12,523 nucleotides of DNA from Dehalococcoidia bacterium UBA1151 (GCA_002311865.1 DBZV01000185.1:4906-17428); one strand, 5' to 3'; shown: positions 6,317-12,523, counted from the stretch's first letter. Program-made: numbers and translations. Notes: generated by a model from the sequence alone, not told the origin.

Positions 6317-6794
6317 AATGCGAATTTGGCGACGTCTCAGCCGGAGGCTTGAACGCAGGTAGAAGTAGCCTCGCCTGTAGTCCATGCGGGGTCATCCTGG
6401 GCGCAAGATGAGACGGAAAGCAAGCGCTGTTCCCGGGTGTGTCAGGCCCGCAAAGCGAGTCCAGTCAGCTTGAACTAATTTCTCAATTCCTCGTTGAGAT
6501 CCGGACTCTCCTACCGGCATCCGGGATCACCATGAGCATCCCGGCTCAGGATGGCGAAACGGCTCACCCGGGATGATATTTGGCTACACGGCGGCCAGAG
6601 TGCTGCAGGTTTGAGCCGAGTAGTGGGACGATGCGGAGCCTAGCGATCTGCTGGAACGGAGCATCTGAGGGTGGCATGCTTGAGCAACATGGTCAGGGCC
6701 GCGCTATTGTGTGCCGCGGGAACGAGAGGCATGCAGGGATAGCGGCGGCGGCGCCCAGATATTGGGATGCGGCAGCTATTATCCGACCGGCAAC
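6317..6794. other. Non-coding stretch between convergent units
   Basis: About 480 bases without a gene I can support. A TTG-started open frame near 6580-6900 has no ribosome site, no recognisable motif and overlaps the opposite gene. Two structures are visible: GAGGCT/AGCCTC (6344-6349 with 6367-6372), whose loop GCAGG could pair with CCTG at 6374-6377; and three related 7-mers (CCGGGAT at 6521-6527 and 6568-6574, ATCCCGG at 6538-6544) that can form alternative hairpins. No terminator for the minus-strand CBS gene is obvious. It could be an intergenic relic or hold a small RNA; nothing decides between these. Confidence 0.5.
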
Positions 6795-8057
6795 CTACTC
6801 ACCGTCTATGGGTGTCAGCAAACGCCGCACTCGCACATCTCTGATTCGACGTCCAATGGTGGTCTCAACCGTCAATCGAAGGCCATCGATTGACACCTGA
6901 TCACCCGGTTGAGGCATTTTCCCCAGCTCTCGATAGACCAGGCCACCAATCGTGTCGAAACCCTCAGCCTCAATATCCACGCCCAGCTCCTGCTTCAGGA
7001 TATCCAGCGGCATCCTGGCGTCCACCCGGAGTTCGACATCGCTCAGGTGCTGCATCTTTGGCTCATCGGTATCAAACTCATCCACCAACTCCCCGACAAT
7101 CTCCTCGATTAGGTCCTGCACCGCCACGAGGCCGGAAACTCCACCATACTCATCAATCACGATGGCAATCTGCGTACGGCCACGCTGGAACTCACGAAGA
7201 AGCTGATCAAGCATTTGAGATTCAGGCACAAACAACGCCTGGCGGGCTAAAACCCGAATCTTGGGCATCGGCCCGTCGCCCACTTCACGGCGGGCCCTCA
7301 GGATGTCCTGGGCGTGTACCACGCCAATAATTTTGTCGATGGTGTCTTCATAAATCGGAATTCGGGAGTGGCCGTTGTCAATCATCACGCCAGCCAAATC
7401 ATCCAGAGACGTTGAGACATCGGCTGCGATCATGTCAACTCTTGGCTGCATGATCTCCCGAATCCTGGCCCGGTCCAGCCGCATTACGGCGCGAATCATC
7501 TCCAGTTCATCAGGGTCCGGTGAGATCCCCGCAGCCTCAAGAAGACTCAGTCCATCGTCCAGAGCCTCATCTTCAGACTTTGGATCATCATCAAGGATGC
7601 CCTGCCGGGTGGTCACAAGTCTGAAAAACGGCATGCCAATCAGCCGATTTATCAGACGTGCCAACGGCAGAGAGAGGGACCACGCCCTGCTCTTCGACGA
7701 GAAATTAGCGCGCATCACAATGATTGACACTGTGAAATATCCGAGAGCAAGCGCCAGACCGGCCACTGATAGCGAGCTGCTGACAGAGAGCGAGGTATCA
7801 CTCAACGCCGACGCGATGGAGAATGCGGCGGCGGCGGCGGAAATAAGGCCAAACCCACGGGCAGTGGCAGTGATTCCGTTGAAATCGAGACGGGCGACTA
7901 CTGCAGGCAATCCCTCGCCTTCAGAGTCTGCGCCGTTTTTGCCGCGTGTCCATGCAATTGGCCCGGCACCGTAGATCGACGCCATGATAGTACTCAGCAG
8001 AAAGATCGTGATCGATATGCCTAGCGATAGCCACGCAACCCAGGGACCCACGGTCAT
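6795..8057 (-). CDS. CNNM/CorC (HlyC-type) CBS-domain membrane protein
   Basis: A 420-residue member of the CNNM/CorC family, often annotated as hemolysin-related and tied to magnesium/cobalt transport or resistance. Hydrophobic segments lie at about 8-28, 69-85 and 98-116, a short and divergent version of the DUF21 membrane domain. Two CBS domains follow (about 200-255 with IREIMQPRVDMIAAD and HSRIPIYEDTIDKIIGVVHAQDIL; about 270-325 with FVPESQMLDQLL, IVIDEYGGVSGLVAVQDLIEEIVGE as its end), then the C-terminal CorC_HlyC domain (about 340-413, FDTIGGLVYRELGKMPQPGD). The ATG at 8057 has GAGG 8 nt upstream and overlaps the stop of a 25-codon ORF by ATGA. It is downstream of glmU on the same strand and probably cotranscribed. 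Substrate is unproven; the cytosolic part is the secure part of the assignment. Confidence 0.88.
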   Translation of the reverse strand: MTVGPWVAWLSLGISITIFLLSTIMASIYGAGPIAWTRGKNGADSEGEGLPAVVARLDFNGITATARGFGLISAAAAAFSIASALSDTSLSVSSSLSVAGLALALGYFTVSIIVMRANFSSKSRAWSLSLPLARLINRLIGMPFFRLVTTRQGILDDDPKSEDEALDDGLSLLEAAGISPDPDELEMIRAVMRLDRARIREIMQPRVDMIAADVSTSLDDLAGVMIDNGHSRIPIYEDTIDKIIGVVHAQDILRARREVGDGPMPKIRVLARQALFVPESQMLDQLLREFQRGRTQIAIVIDEYGGVSGLVAVQDLIEEIVGELVDEFDTDEPKMQHLSDVELRVDARMPLDILKQELGVDIEAEGFDTIGGLVYRELGKMPQPGDQVSIDGLRLTVETTIGRRIRDVRVRRLLTPIDGE

Positions 8058-8131
8058 CTGGTTGCCTCACTTTGATTTGAGACAGATAAATGTCCGCTGC
8101 TACTATCGCTGGGATCGTCCAAACTACTCAT
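8054..8131 (-). CDS. Possible 25-residue ORF coupled to the CBS protein gene
   Basis: The ATG at 8131-8129 has a good ribosome site (GGAGG, 9 nt upstream) and encodes a polar, Ser-rich peptide starting MSSLDDPSDSSSG. Its TGA overlaps the CBS protein's ATG (ATGA, 8057-8054), the usual arrangement for translational coupling. It lies 25 nt after the glmU stop. The ribosome site and overlap support translation; there is no recognisable domain, hydrophobic segment or known peptide. It could serve only to couple translation. Confidence 0.4.
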   Translation of the reverse strand: MSSLDDPSDSSSGHLSVSNQSEATR

Positions 8132-8156
8132 GGCTTTCGCCTCCGTAACTGGCATT

Positions 8157-9533
8157 TTAGGAGCGTTCCGAAGTGCGATCAGACGAACCGCTGCCAGCCT
8201 GTTTTCGTGCCGGAACCCCAAAGACGGTGGTTCCCGGTTCAACATTTTTTGTGACTACTGCCCCCGCGCCTGTAAGCGCACCGTCGCCTATTTCAAGTGG
8301 GGCTACCAGCATTGAGCCAGAGCCAATGAACACGTCATCTCCCACTGTGGTGTGGTTTTTCTTACTGCCATCGTAGTTGACGAATACTGTGCCCGCGCCA
8401 ATATTGACGTTAGCGCCAATTGTTGAGTCTCCTACGTAACTGAAATGCCCGATCTTGGTTCCAGAACCAATGTTGGACTCCTTTATCTCCGCATAGTTAC
8501 CAATATGCACATCATCGCTGAGAACAGCTCCGGGCCGAAGTCGACTGAACGGACCAACTTCGCAGTTCGCCCCGACTTGAGCGTGATCTGCATATGAACT
8601 TACGAATTCACTAGATTGCCCGATCTCCGAGCTATCGACGATCGAATTCGGGCCAACTTCGCATCCCTCGCGTAGAACAGAATTGCCTCTGATATGAGTA
8701 TTTGGATGTACCACCACGTCCATCTCAATCTCTACATCCGGCCCAAAGTAAGTGGTGGCGGGATCAACGAGCGTGACCCCGTTGGACATCCAGTGCTTGC
8801 GATAGCGCGCCTGAAGCTCCGCCTCAGCCAATGCAAGCTGCTCTCGCGTGTTCACGCCAATGATCTCAATCGGGCTCTTTGCGGGCACGGTGACGATATT
8901 GCAGTCGGCGTCTATCGCCACTTCGATCAGATCGGTGAGATACAACTCTCCGTTAGGGGCAGGCTGAATATTTGCCAGGTTCTTTCGAAGGAATTCGCCC
9001 GAGAAGGCGTACCACCCGGAATTCACTTCTGTGATGGCGAGCGTTGATCCATCCGCATCCGCCTCTTCGACGATTCTGGCGACCGTTCCGTTCGAGTCGC
9101 GGACGATTCGGCCCAGACCACCCACAGGTGGCGGATCAGCCGTAACGAAGGCGATCGCCACTTCGGCGGGCTCAGAGGCCTGAATGAGGTTGGCAACCGT
9201 CTCCGGCTCAATCAGGGGCGTATCCGCATACAAAACCAGCACCCGGTCGCTGCCCAACGCCAACTCGCTGGCGGCACTCAACGCGTCAGCCGTCCCAAGC
9301 TGGTTCTCCTGCCCGACTAATTTAGTCCCCTTGCCCACAGCAGATCGAAAGTCGGGAGATTCAATCTGGTCAGGTCTGACCACCACGGTTACTTCGCCGT
9401 CCGAACTTTTGCGAACCGCGTCAATTACGTGAGTCAGCATGGGCTTACCCGCGACCTGATGCAGCGACTTGGGAATGGACGATCGCATACGCTTGCCCAC
9501 ACCAGCAGCCAGGATTACGACTGACCAGTTCAT
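8157..9533 (-). CDS. glmU: Bifunctional UDP-GlcNAc pyrophosphorylase / glucosamine-1-phosphate acetyltransferase
   Basis: GlmU acetylates glucosamine-1-phosphate and couples the product to UTP, giving UDP-GlcNAc for peptidoglycan. From the ATG at 9533 it is 458 residues, the family size. The N-terminal uridyltransferase has ILAAGVGKRM (7-16), IPKSLHQVAGKPM (20-32), QLGTADAL (78-85) and YADTPLI (102-108, metal-binding Asp104). The usual GTRM, GTAHA and GDVPL are slightly altered here (GKRM, GTADA, ADTPL). The left-handed beta-helix acetyltransferase follows from about 255, with RLRPG (331-335), HFSYVGD (363-369, catalytic His363), NIGAGT and NYDG (386-389). An in-frame TTG at 9554 would add seven residues; the ATG is preferred because the Rossmann strand starts right after it, although no strong ribosome site is seen. 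Transcribed away from the tRNA genes, with a TTGACA promoter and a hairpin-U6 in the leader. Confidence 0.96.
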   Translation of the reverse strand: MNWSVVILAAGVGKRMRSSIPKSLHQVAGKPMLTHVIDAVRKSSDGEVTVVVRPDQIESPDFRSAVGKGTKLVGQENQLGTADALSAASELALGSDRVLVLYADTPLIEPETVANLIQASEPAEVAIAFVTADPPPVGGLGRIVRDSNGTVARIVEEADADGSTLAITEVNSGWYAFSGEFLRKNLANIQPAPNGELYLTDLIEVAIDADCNIVTVPAKSPIEIIGVNTREQLALAEAELQARYRKHWMSNGVTLVDPATTYFGPDVEIEMDVVVHPNTHIRGNSVLREGCEVGPNSIVDSSEIGQSSEFVSSYADHAQVGANCEVGPFSRLRPGAVLSDDVHIGNYAEIKESNIGSGTKIGHFSYVGDSTIGANVNIGAGTVFVNYDGSKKNHTTVGDDVFIGSGSMLVAPLEIGDGALTGAGAVVTKNVEPGTTVFGVPARKQAGSGSSDRTSERS

Positions 9534-9646
9534 CGGGTAATTCCAGACGTGCAATGCATGGGAGTTAAACTAAAAAACGCCTGCGCGCGACAGATTACCG
9601 GCACGACAGGCGGCCTTAACGGGCGATTACGTTTATGTCTTTGCAT
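9530..9646 (-). CDS. Possible 38-codon leader ORF of glmU
   Basis: From an ATG at 9646-9644 an open frame of 38 codons runs through the leader terminator and ends with a TGA (9532-9530) that overlaps the glmU ATG as ATGA. The ribosome site is poor, the peptide (starting MQRHKRNRPL) is basic and Pro/Arg-rich, and an open frame this short can occur by chance. It is listed because of the overlap with the glmU start and the hairpin inside it. Confidence 0.15.
   Translation of the reverse strand: MQRHKRNRPLRPPVVPVICRAQAFFSLTPMHCTSGITR
9572..9612 (-). terminator. Hairpin-U6 in the glmU leader (possible attenuator)
   Basis: On the minus strand CGCCTG (9612-9607) pairs with CAGGCG (9583-9578), extendable inward by about five pairs with one bulge, and is followed immediately by T6 (9577-9572). 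It sits about 55 nt after the predicted glmU transcription start and about 40 nt before the start codon, with no minus-strand gene upstream that it could terminate. A GCCTG in the upstream hairpin GCTGCCTGGCAGC (9651-9663) could pair with the terminator's CAGGC arm instead. Conditional termination of glmU transcription is inferred. Confidence 0.55.
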
Positions 9647-9671
9647 ATGTTGCTGCCAGGCAGCTTATTCA

Positions 9672-9701
9672 ATATTAGGAATGCGCTTTTCAAGGTGTCA
9701 A
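9672..9701 (-). promoter_or_regulatory. glmU: Promoter of glmU
   Basis: On the minus strand TTGACA (9701-9696) is followed after 18 nt by TAATAT (9677-9672). The -35 context CCTTGACAC and the 18-nt spacing match the two lipoprotein promoters. The predicted leader is about 130 nt. No gene lies between it and the plus-strand tRNA gene at 9835. Confidence 0.6.
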
Positions 9702-9781
9702 GGCAATTTCGTGCGGGTTATCACCCGCTTCTGAGGCGGTAAACGACCGCGCGAGAGAACATCGGAACGCCATAGGCGCGC

Positions 9782-9790
9782 TGATATACT
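9782..9790 (+). promoter_or_regulatory. Extended -10 promoter for tRNA-Ser(CGA)
   Basis: TGATATACT (TG-N-TATACT) ends 44 nt before the tRNA and is identical to the rpsO extended -10. The -35 region 17 nt upstream (TCGGAA) is weak. Confidence 0.45.
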
Positions 9791-9834
9791 GGTTCGCTGT
9801 GTCTGGTGCTGGTGCTGACGTTAGCGCCAGCTCT

Positions 9835-9922
9835 GGAGAGGTGGCCGAGTGGCTGAAGGCGCCGCTCTCGAAAAGCGGTATACGGTAACCCCGTATCGCG
9901 GGTTCGAATCCCGCCCTCTCCG
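9835..9922 (+). tRNA. tRNA-Ser(CGA)
   Basis: Reads UCG codons. The acceptor stem GGAGAGG pairs with CCTCTCC (9915-9921), followed by discriminator G. The anticodon loop CTCGAAA between CCGCT and AGCGG gives anticodon CGA. The long variable arm (TACGG...CCGTA) is typical of serine tRNAs, and the T-arm is GCGGG-TTCGAAT-CCCGC. After the discriminator the genome reads CCG, so the CCA end is not encoded. Length 88 nt. Confidence 0.96.
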
Positions 9923-10053
9923 CCGTGCGAATTCCAGAGACAGATGCGGTAGCGCCGCCAGCCAGATGTTCTAGTGCCGTCAGAAGGTTAGCGATTCTGG
10001 CAATGAGGCGTTATATTCGGTCAGGACAATGAAGAAACTTGACTGATGTTCGC

Positions 10054-10143
10054 GGAGAGGTGCCAGAGTGGCCGATTGGGTACGCCTGGAAAGCGTATGT
10101 CCTGGCAACGGGACCGTGGGTTCGAATCCCACTCTCTCCGCCA
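10054..10143 (+). tRNA. tRNA-Ser(GGA)
   Basis: Reads UCC and UCU codons. The acceptor stem GGAGAGG pairs with TCTCTCC (one G-T at the base of the stem), then discriminator G and an encoded CCA (10141-10143). The anticodon loop CTGGAAA between TACGC and GCGTA gives anticodon GGA. A long variable arm is present, and the T-arm contains TTCGAAT. Length 90 nt with CCA. It follows tRNA-Ser(CGA) by 131 nt; a TATATT at 10012-10017 could be its own -10, although its -35 is poor, so cotranscription is also possible. Confidence 0.96.
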
Positions 10144-10193
10144 TCATCCTTGCCCTGCGCAATCCAGCGCAACTCAACACAGTAACGTGAGAT

Positions 10194-10400
10194 ATGAATT
10201 CGCGTAGTTCAACTCCTGAAGACACAGAGTACTGGGTCGCCCTGGACAGGGTGTCTGGACTTGGGCCGAAAAAGTTTGACGCCCTTGAGCGCGCCTTCCC
10301 AACAATGGAACAGGGTGGAGCGCTTCTCCTGCGGAGTTCACGGAAGCCGGGCTCGATCAAACCTCCACCCAGAAAGTCATTGAGCGCCGCGACTCCATAA
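10194..10400 (+). pseudogene. dprA: DprA N-terminal fragment, cut off by a frameshift
   Basis: From the ATG at 10194 the first 40 residues (YWVALDRVSGLGPKKFDALE and following) look like the helical N-terminal domain of DprA. After Gln40 (10311-10313) this frame turns into unrelated sequence and stops at 10400. The expected continuation (WSASPAEFTEAGLDQ, then VIERRDSINP and ELSRLDDSEVRAITRQSS) is in the -1 frame from 10316 on and leads straight into the DprA core. Insertion of one base at 10314-10315 (for example GG to GCG, Ala) restores one frame. No canonical slippery heptamer is present at the junction. It is either a true frameshift mutation, a base-calling or assembly error, or less likely recoding. 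It begins 50 nt after tRNA-Ser(GGA). Confidence 0.75.
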
Positions 10401-10438
10401 ACCCTGACAATGAACTCAGCAGACTTGACGACTCCGAG

Positions 10439-11356
10439 GTGCGAGCGATTACTCGTCAATCCAGCCTCTACCCAACCCGGCTGGCACAGATCTACGCCCC
10501 GCCCGCCGTGATCTACGTCCGCGGCGCACTCACCGAGGCGGATGGCCGATCAGTGGCTGTCATCGGCACGCTCAAGGCCTCCGCTCACGGCAGAGAGGCA
10601 TGCAAGGTTCTTGCTGGTGAACTCGCGCGGAACGGCATCGCGGTTATCAGCGGGCTGGCGCGCGGAATCGATGGCATCGCCCACGCCGCAGCGCTCGACG
10701 CCGGAGGCTGCACAATTGCGGTACTTGGTTCCGGTTTGGATCGCATCTACCCATCGGAACATCTAAATCTGGCGAGAAGAATCTCCGAATCCGGTGCATT
10801 GATCAGTGAATTCCCGCTGGACGCACGCCCTGATGCCCACAACTTCCCTCGCCGTAACAGGATTTTGAGTGCTCTTTCGCTGGGCACGCTGGTGATTGAA
10901 GCCGGCTTTAAGAGTGGCGCGATGCTCACTGTTGAACACGCCGTACAGCAAAATAAAGAAGTCTTCGCGGTGCCCGGATCAATTCTTTCTGAGAGCAACA
11001 AAGGCACAAATTGGCTCATCCAACAGGGAGCAAAACTGGTCACAGGGGTTGACGACGTACTTGACGAATTGAATATTGTAGTTAAGGGCGGTCAACTTCC
11101 GATGCCAATGCAAACGAAAGAGATCGTCCTGGAAAATGACCTTGAGGTAACCGTCCTTGGAATCATCGATGCCGAACCCCGGCACATAGATGATGTCACC
11201 AGAACTACCGGATTCGAGAGTTCAACGGTTGCATCTATACTTTCAATGTTGGAAATTAAAGGACTTGTGCGTCAGGCCGGACCAATGCAGTATGCCCGGG
11301 TCCGTGAAGTACAGGCCGTATATGAACCAAGCATTACCGGTTCACAGGAGAAGTGA
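10439..11356 (+). CDS. dprA: DNA-processing protein DprA, main part (frame-shifted from its N-terminus)
   Basis: DprA binds incoming single-stranded DNA and loads RecA during natural transformation. This 305-codon frame holds the complete Rossmann-like core: SVAVIGTLKASAHG (normally GTRxxS; Arg replaced by Leu), VISGLARGIDGIAHAAAL, IAVLGSGLDRIYPSEH, LISEFPL, FPRRNRILSALSLGTLVIEAGFKSGAML, and EVFAVPGS...GTNWLIQQGAKLV. A winged-helix-like C-terminal domain follows (about residues 230-290, ending GLVRQAGPMQYARV). The annotated start is a GTG with no usable ribosome site; the true protein probably begins at 10194, and the coding sense is already present from 10316 in this frame. Restored length is about 387 residues, normal for the family. 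It ends 6 nt before topA's TTG, so the two are likely cotranscribed. Confidence 0.9.
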   Translation: MRAITRQSSLYPTRLAQIYAPPAVIYVRGALTEADGRSVAVIGTLKASAHGREACKVLAGELARNGIAVISGLARGIDGIAHAAALDAGGCTIAVLGSGLDRIYPSEHLNLARRISESGALISEFPLDARPDAHNFPRRNRILSALSLGTLVIEAGFKSGAMLTVEHAVQQNKEVFAVPGSILSESNKGTNWLIQQGAKLVTGVDDVLDELNIVVKGGQLPMPMQTKEIVLENDLEVTVLGIIDAEPRHIDDVTRTTGFESSTVASILSMLEIKGLVRQAGPMQYARVREVQAVYEPSITGSQEK

Positions 11357-11362
11357 GAACAC

Positions 11363-12523
11363 TTGGGTAAAAACCTCGTAATCGTTGAATCGCCAGCCAA
11401 GGCACGGACTGTTGGTCGTTTTCTTGGCAGTGAGTATGTAGTTCTGGCATCGATGGGTCATGTCAGAGATCTCCCGTCAGGCAACCTGGGTGTCGACGTA
11501 GAAAACTCGTTCGAACCCACATATGTTGATGTAGAAGGCCGCGAAAAGGTAATTCGCGAGATCAAGAAGTCGGCGAAAACGGCCGCCAAGATTTACCTGG
11601 CCACTGACCCGGACCGCGAAGGTGAGGCTATCTCCTGGCACCTGCTGGAAGCCGCGGGCCTGACGAATAAGCCGGTTCAGCGTGTCGTATTTCATGAGAT
11701 CACCCGAAACGCCATCGATGAGGCGTTCGCATCCCCGCGCGAGATCGATATGCGCCTGGTCAATGCGCAGCAGGCCCGTCGCATCCTTGACCGTATCGTT
11801 GGCTACCGATTGAGTCCCGTCCTGTGGGGCAAGATCAAGAGGGGTCTTTCGGCTGGTCGAGTCCAGTCCGTCGCGCTTCGTCTCATCGTCGATCGCGAAC
11901 GTGAAATCGGCGCTTTCAATCCGGAAGAGTACTGGAATATATACGCGTCCCTCTCCAGCCAGGGCAGCCCAGATGTCAAGTTCCGGGCCGCGCTCCAGGC
12001 GATCGAAGGAAAGACAGGCCGCATTCGCGTGACCAATGGCGACGACGCCGGGAAAATTGTTGAAGATCTCAAGGTCGGCAAATTCAAAGTCGCCTCGGTC
12101 GAAACAAAAGAGAGCAAGTCACGCCCGGCTGCGCCATTCATCACAAGCACCATGCAGCAGGAAGCCGCCCGCCGACTGGGCATGACCGCCGAGCGGGCAA
12201 TGCGCACCGCCCAGTCACTGTACGAAGGCATCGCCGTTAACGGCGGTGATCCAACCGGCCTGATCACGTACATGAGGACAGACTCAACAAACCTGTCCGC
12301 TGAATCGCTCAAAGAAACCAACGACTTCATCAAGCGAACATACGGCGCGGAGTTTGCAGGTAAGCCTCGCACCTACAAGACCAAGAGCAAGTCCGCCCAG
12401 GAAGCTCACGAGGCCATCAGGCCAACCTCGGTTGTTCGAACGCCGGAAAGCCTCAAGAGTCAACTCAACCGTGACCAGCACCGCTTGTACGACCTGATCT
12501 GGAAGCGCATGGTCGCCAGCCAG
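11363..12523 (+). CDS. topA: DNA topoisomerase I, C-terminus cut by window edge
   Basis: Type IA topoisomerase that relaxes negative supercoils by passing one strand through a transient break. 387 residues are visible. The Toprim domain comes first (NLVIVESPAKA with Glu9; TDPDREGE with Asp82 and Asp84). Then come HEITRNAI (111-118), RRILDRIVGYRLSP, KRGLSAGRVQSVALRLIVDR and the active-site LITYMRTDST (300-309) with catalytic Tyr303, followed by AQEAHEAIRPT (345-355). The family is usually 700-900 residues, so the remaining core and zinc-ribbon or basic tail lie beyond the edge. The start is TTG at 11363, the first start codon after an in-frame stop; AGGAG (11346-11350) is 12 nt upstream within the end of dprA. 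The dprA-topA order is common in bacteria. Confidence 0.96.
   Translation, partial: MGKNLVIVESPAKARTVGRFLGSEYVVLASMGHVRDLPSGNLGVDVENSFEPTYVDVEGREKVIREIKKSAKTAAKIYLATDPDREGEAISWHLLEAAGLTNKPVQRVVFHEITRNAIDEAFASPREIDMRLVNAQQARRILDRIVGYRLSPVLWGKIKRGLSAGRVQSVALRLIVDREREIGAFNPEEYWNIYASLSSQGSPDVKFRAALQAIEGKTGRIRVTNGDDAGKIVEDLKVGKFKVASVETKESKSRPAAPFITSTMQQEAARRLGMTAERAMRTAQSLYEGIAVNGGDPTGLITYMRTDSTNLSAESLKETNDFIKRTYGAEFAGKPRTYKTKSKSAQEAHEAIRPTSVVRTPESLKSQLNRDQHRLYDLIWKRMVASQ

Noticed and set aside
6580..6900. 106-codon plus-strand open frame in the gene-free region
   Set aside because: TTG start without ribosome site, no motif, and it runs into the end of the opposite CBS gene.
7375..7974. 199-codon plus-strand open frame
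   Set aside because: Antisense shadow of the CBS protein gene; composition (Ser/Arg-rich) reflects the opposite strand.
9549..9734. 61-codon plus-strand frame opposite the glmU leader
   Set aside because: Cys-rich nonsense overlapping the glmU promoter and attenuator; no ribosome site.
10266..10280. AAAAAG run in dprA as a programmed -1 frameshift site
   Set aside because: A -1 shift here meets a TGA at once (10277-10279), so it cannot join the two dprA parts; the real junction is near 10314.
9980..10459. 159-codon minus-strand open frame containing ERVGFEPTVPLPGHTL
   Set aside because: This is the well-known false protein produced by reading the antisense of a serine tRNA gene; it covers tRNA-Ser(GGA) and dprA.
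11803..12372. 189-codon minus-strand open frame
   Set aside because: Antisense shadow of topA with no recognisable domain.

Overview
This is a stretch of ordinary bacterial chromosome (GC roughly mid-50s percent by eye) holding mostly housekeeping genes, interrupted by a two-gene accessory island of collagen-like lipoproteins. TTG starts (rpsO, topA), a CNNM/CorC-type CBS protein, the linked rpsO-pnp-dapB-asd and dprA-topA blocks, and lipoproteins apparently meant for an exposed membrane surface would fit a Chloroflexota-like lineage (Dehalococcoidia or SAR202-like). That placement is an inference and is not decisive.

Left part (1-4430, all minus strand): rpsO (ribosomal protein S15), pnp (PNPase with an unusual RGG-rich tail), dapB and asd (lysine/diaminopimelate pathway; asd runs off the left edge), read in that order. 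An extended -10 promoter precedes rpsO. A terminator or attenuator separates rpsO from pnp, and a perfect 12-bp hairpin separates pnp from dapB.

Middle (4430-6320, plus strand): two paralogous lipoprotein genes. Each has its own TTGACA promoter, a leader of about 120 nt, a lipobox Cys at residue 27, exactly 23 Gly-X-Y triplets, a small Gly-rich C-terminal domain and its own strong intrinsic terminator. The two promoter/early-leader regions align without gaps over 54 bp, so the whole transcription unit appears to have been duplicated. About 480 bp of non-coding sequence follows (6317-6794).

Right-middle (6795-9701, minus strand): glmU, then a possible 25-residue ORF, then a CNNM/CorC-like CBS membrane protein whose start overlaps the small ORF's stop by ATGA. 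glmU has a TTGACA promoter and, between promoter and start codon, a hairpin followed by T6 that looks like a transcription attenuator.

Right part (9785-12523, plus strand): tRNA-Ser(CGA), tRNA-Ser(GGA), dprA and topA (runs off the right edge). dprA is split by a one-base frameshift near 10314: the expected N-terminal and main regions are both present but lie in different frames.

The items most worth following up are the duplicated collagen-like lipoprotein units with their conserved promoter/leader, the glmU leader attenuator, the dprA frameshift, and the rpsO start region (a start-stop mini-ORF just before a TTG start, with a hairpin covering the Shine-Dalgarno). I see no CRISPR array, insertion sequence, phage gene or defence system.
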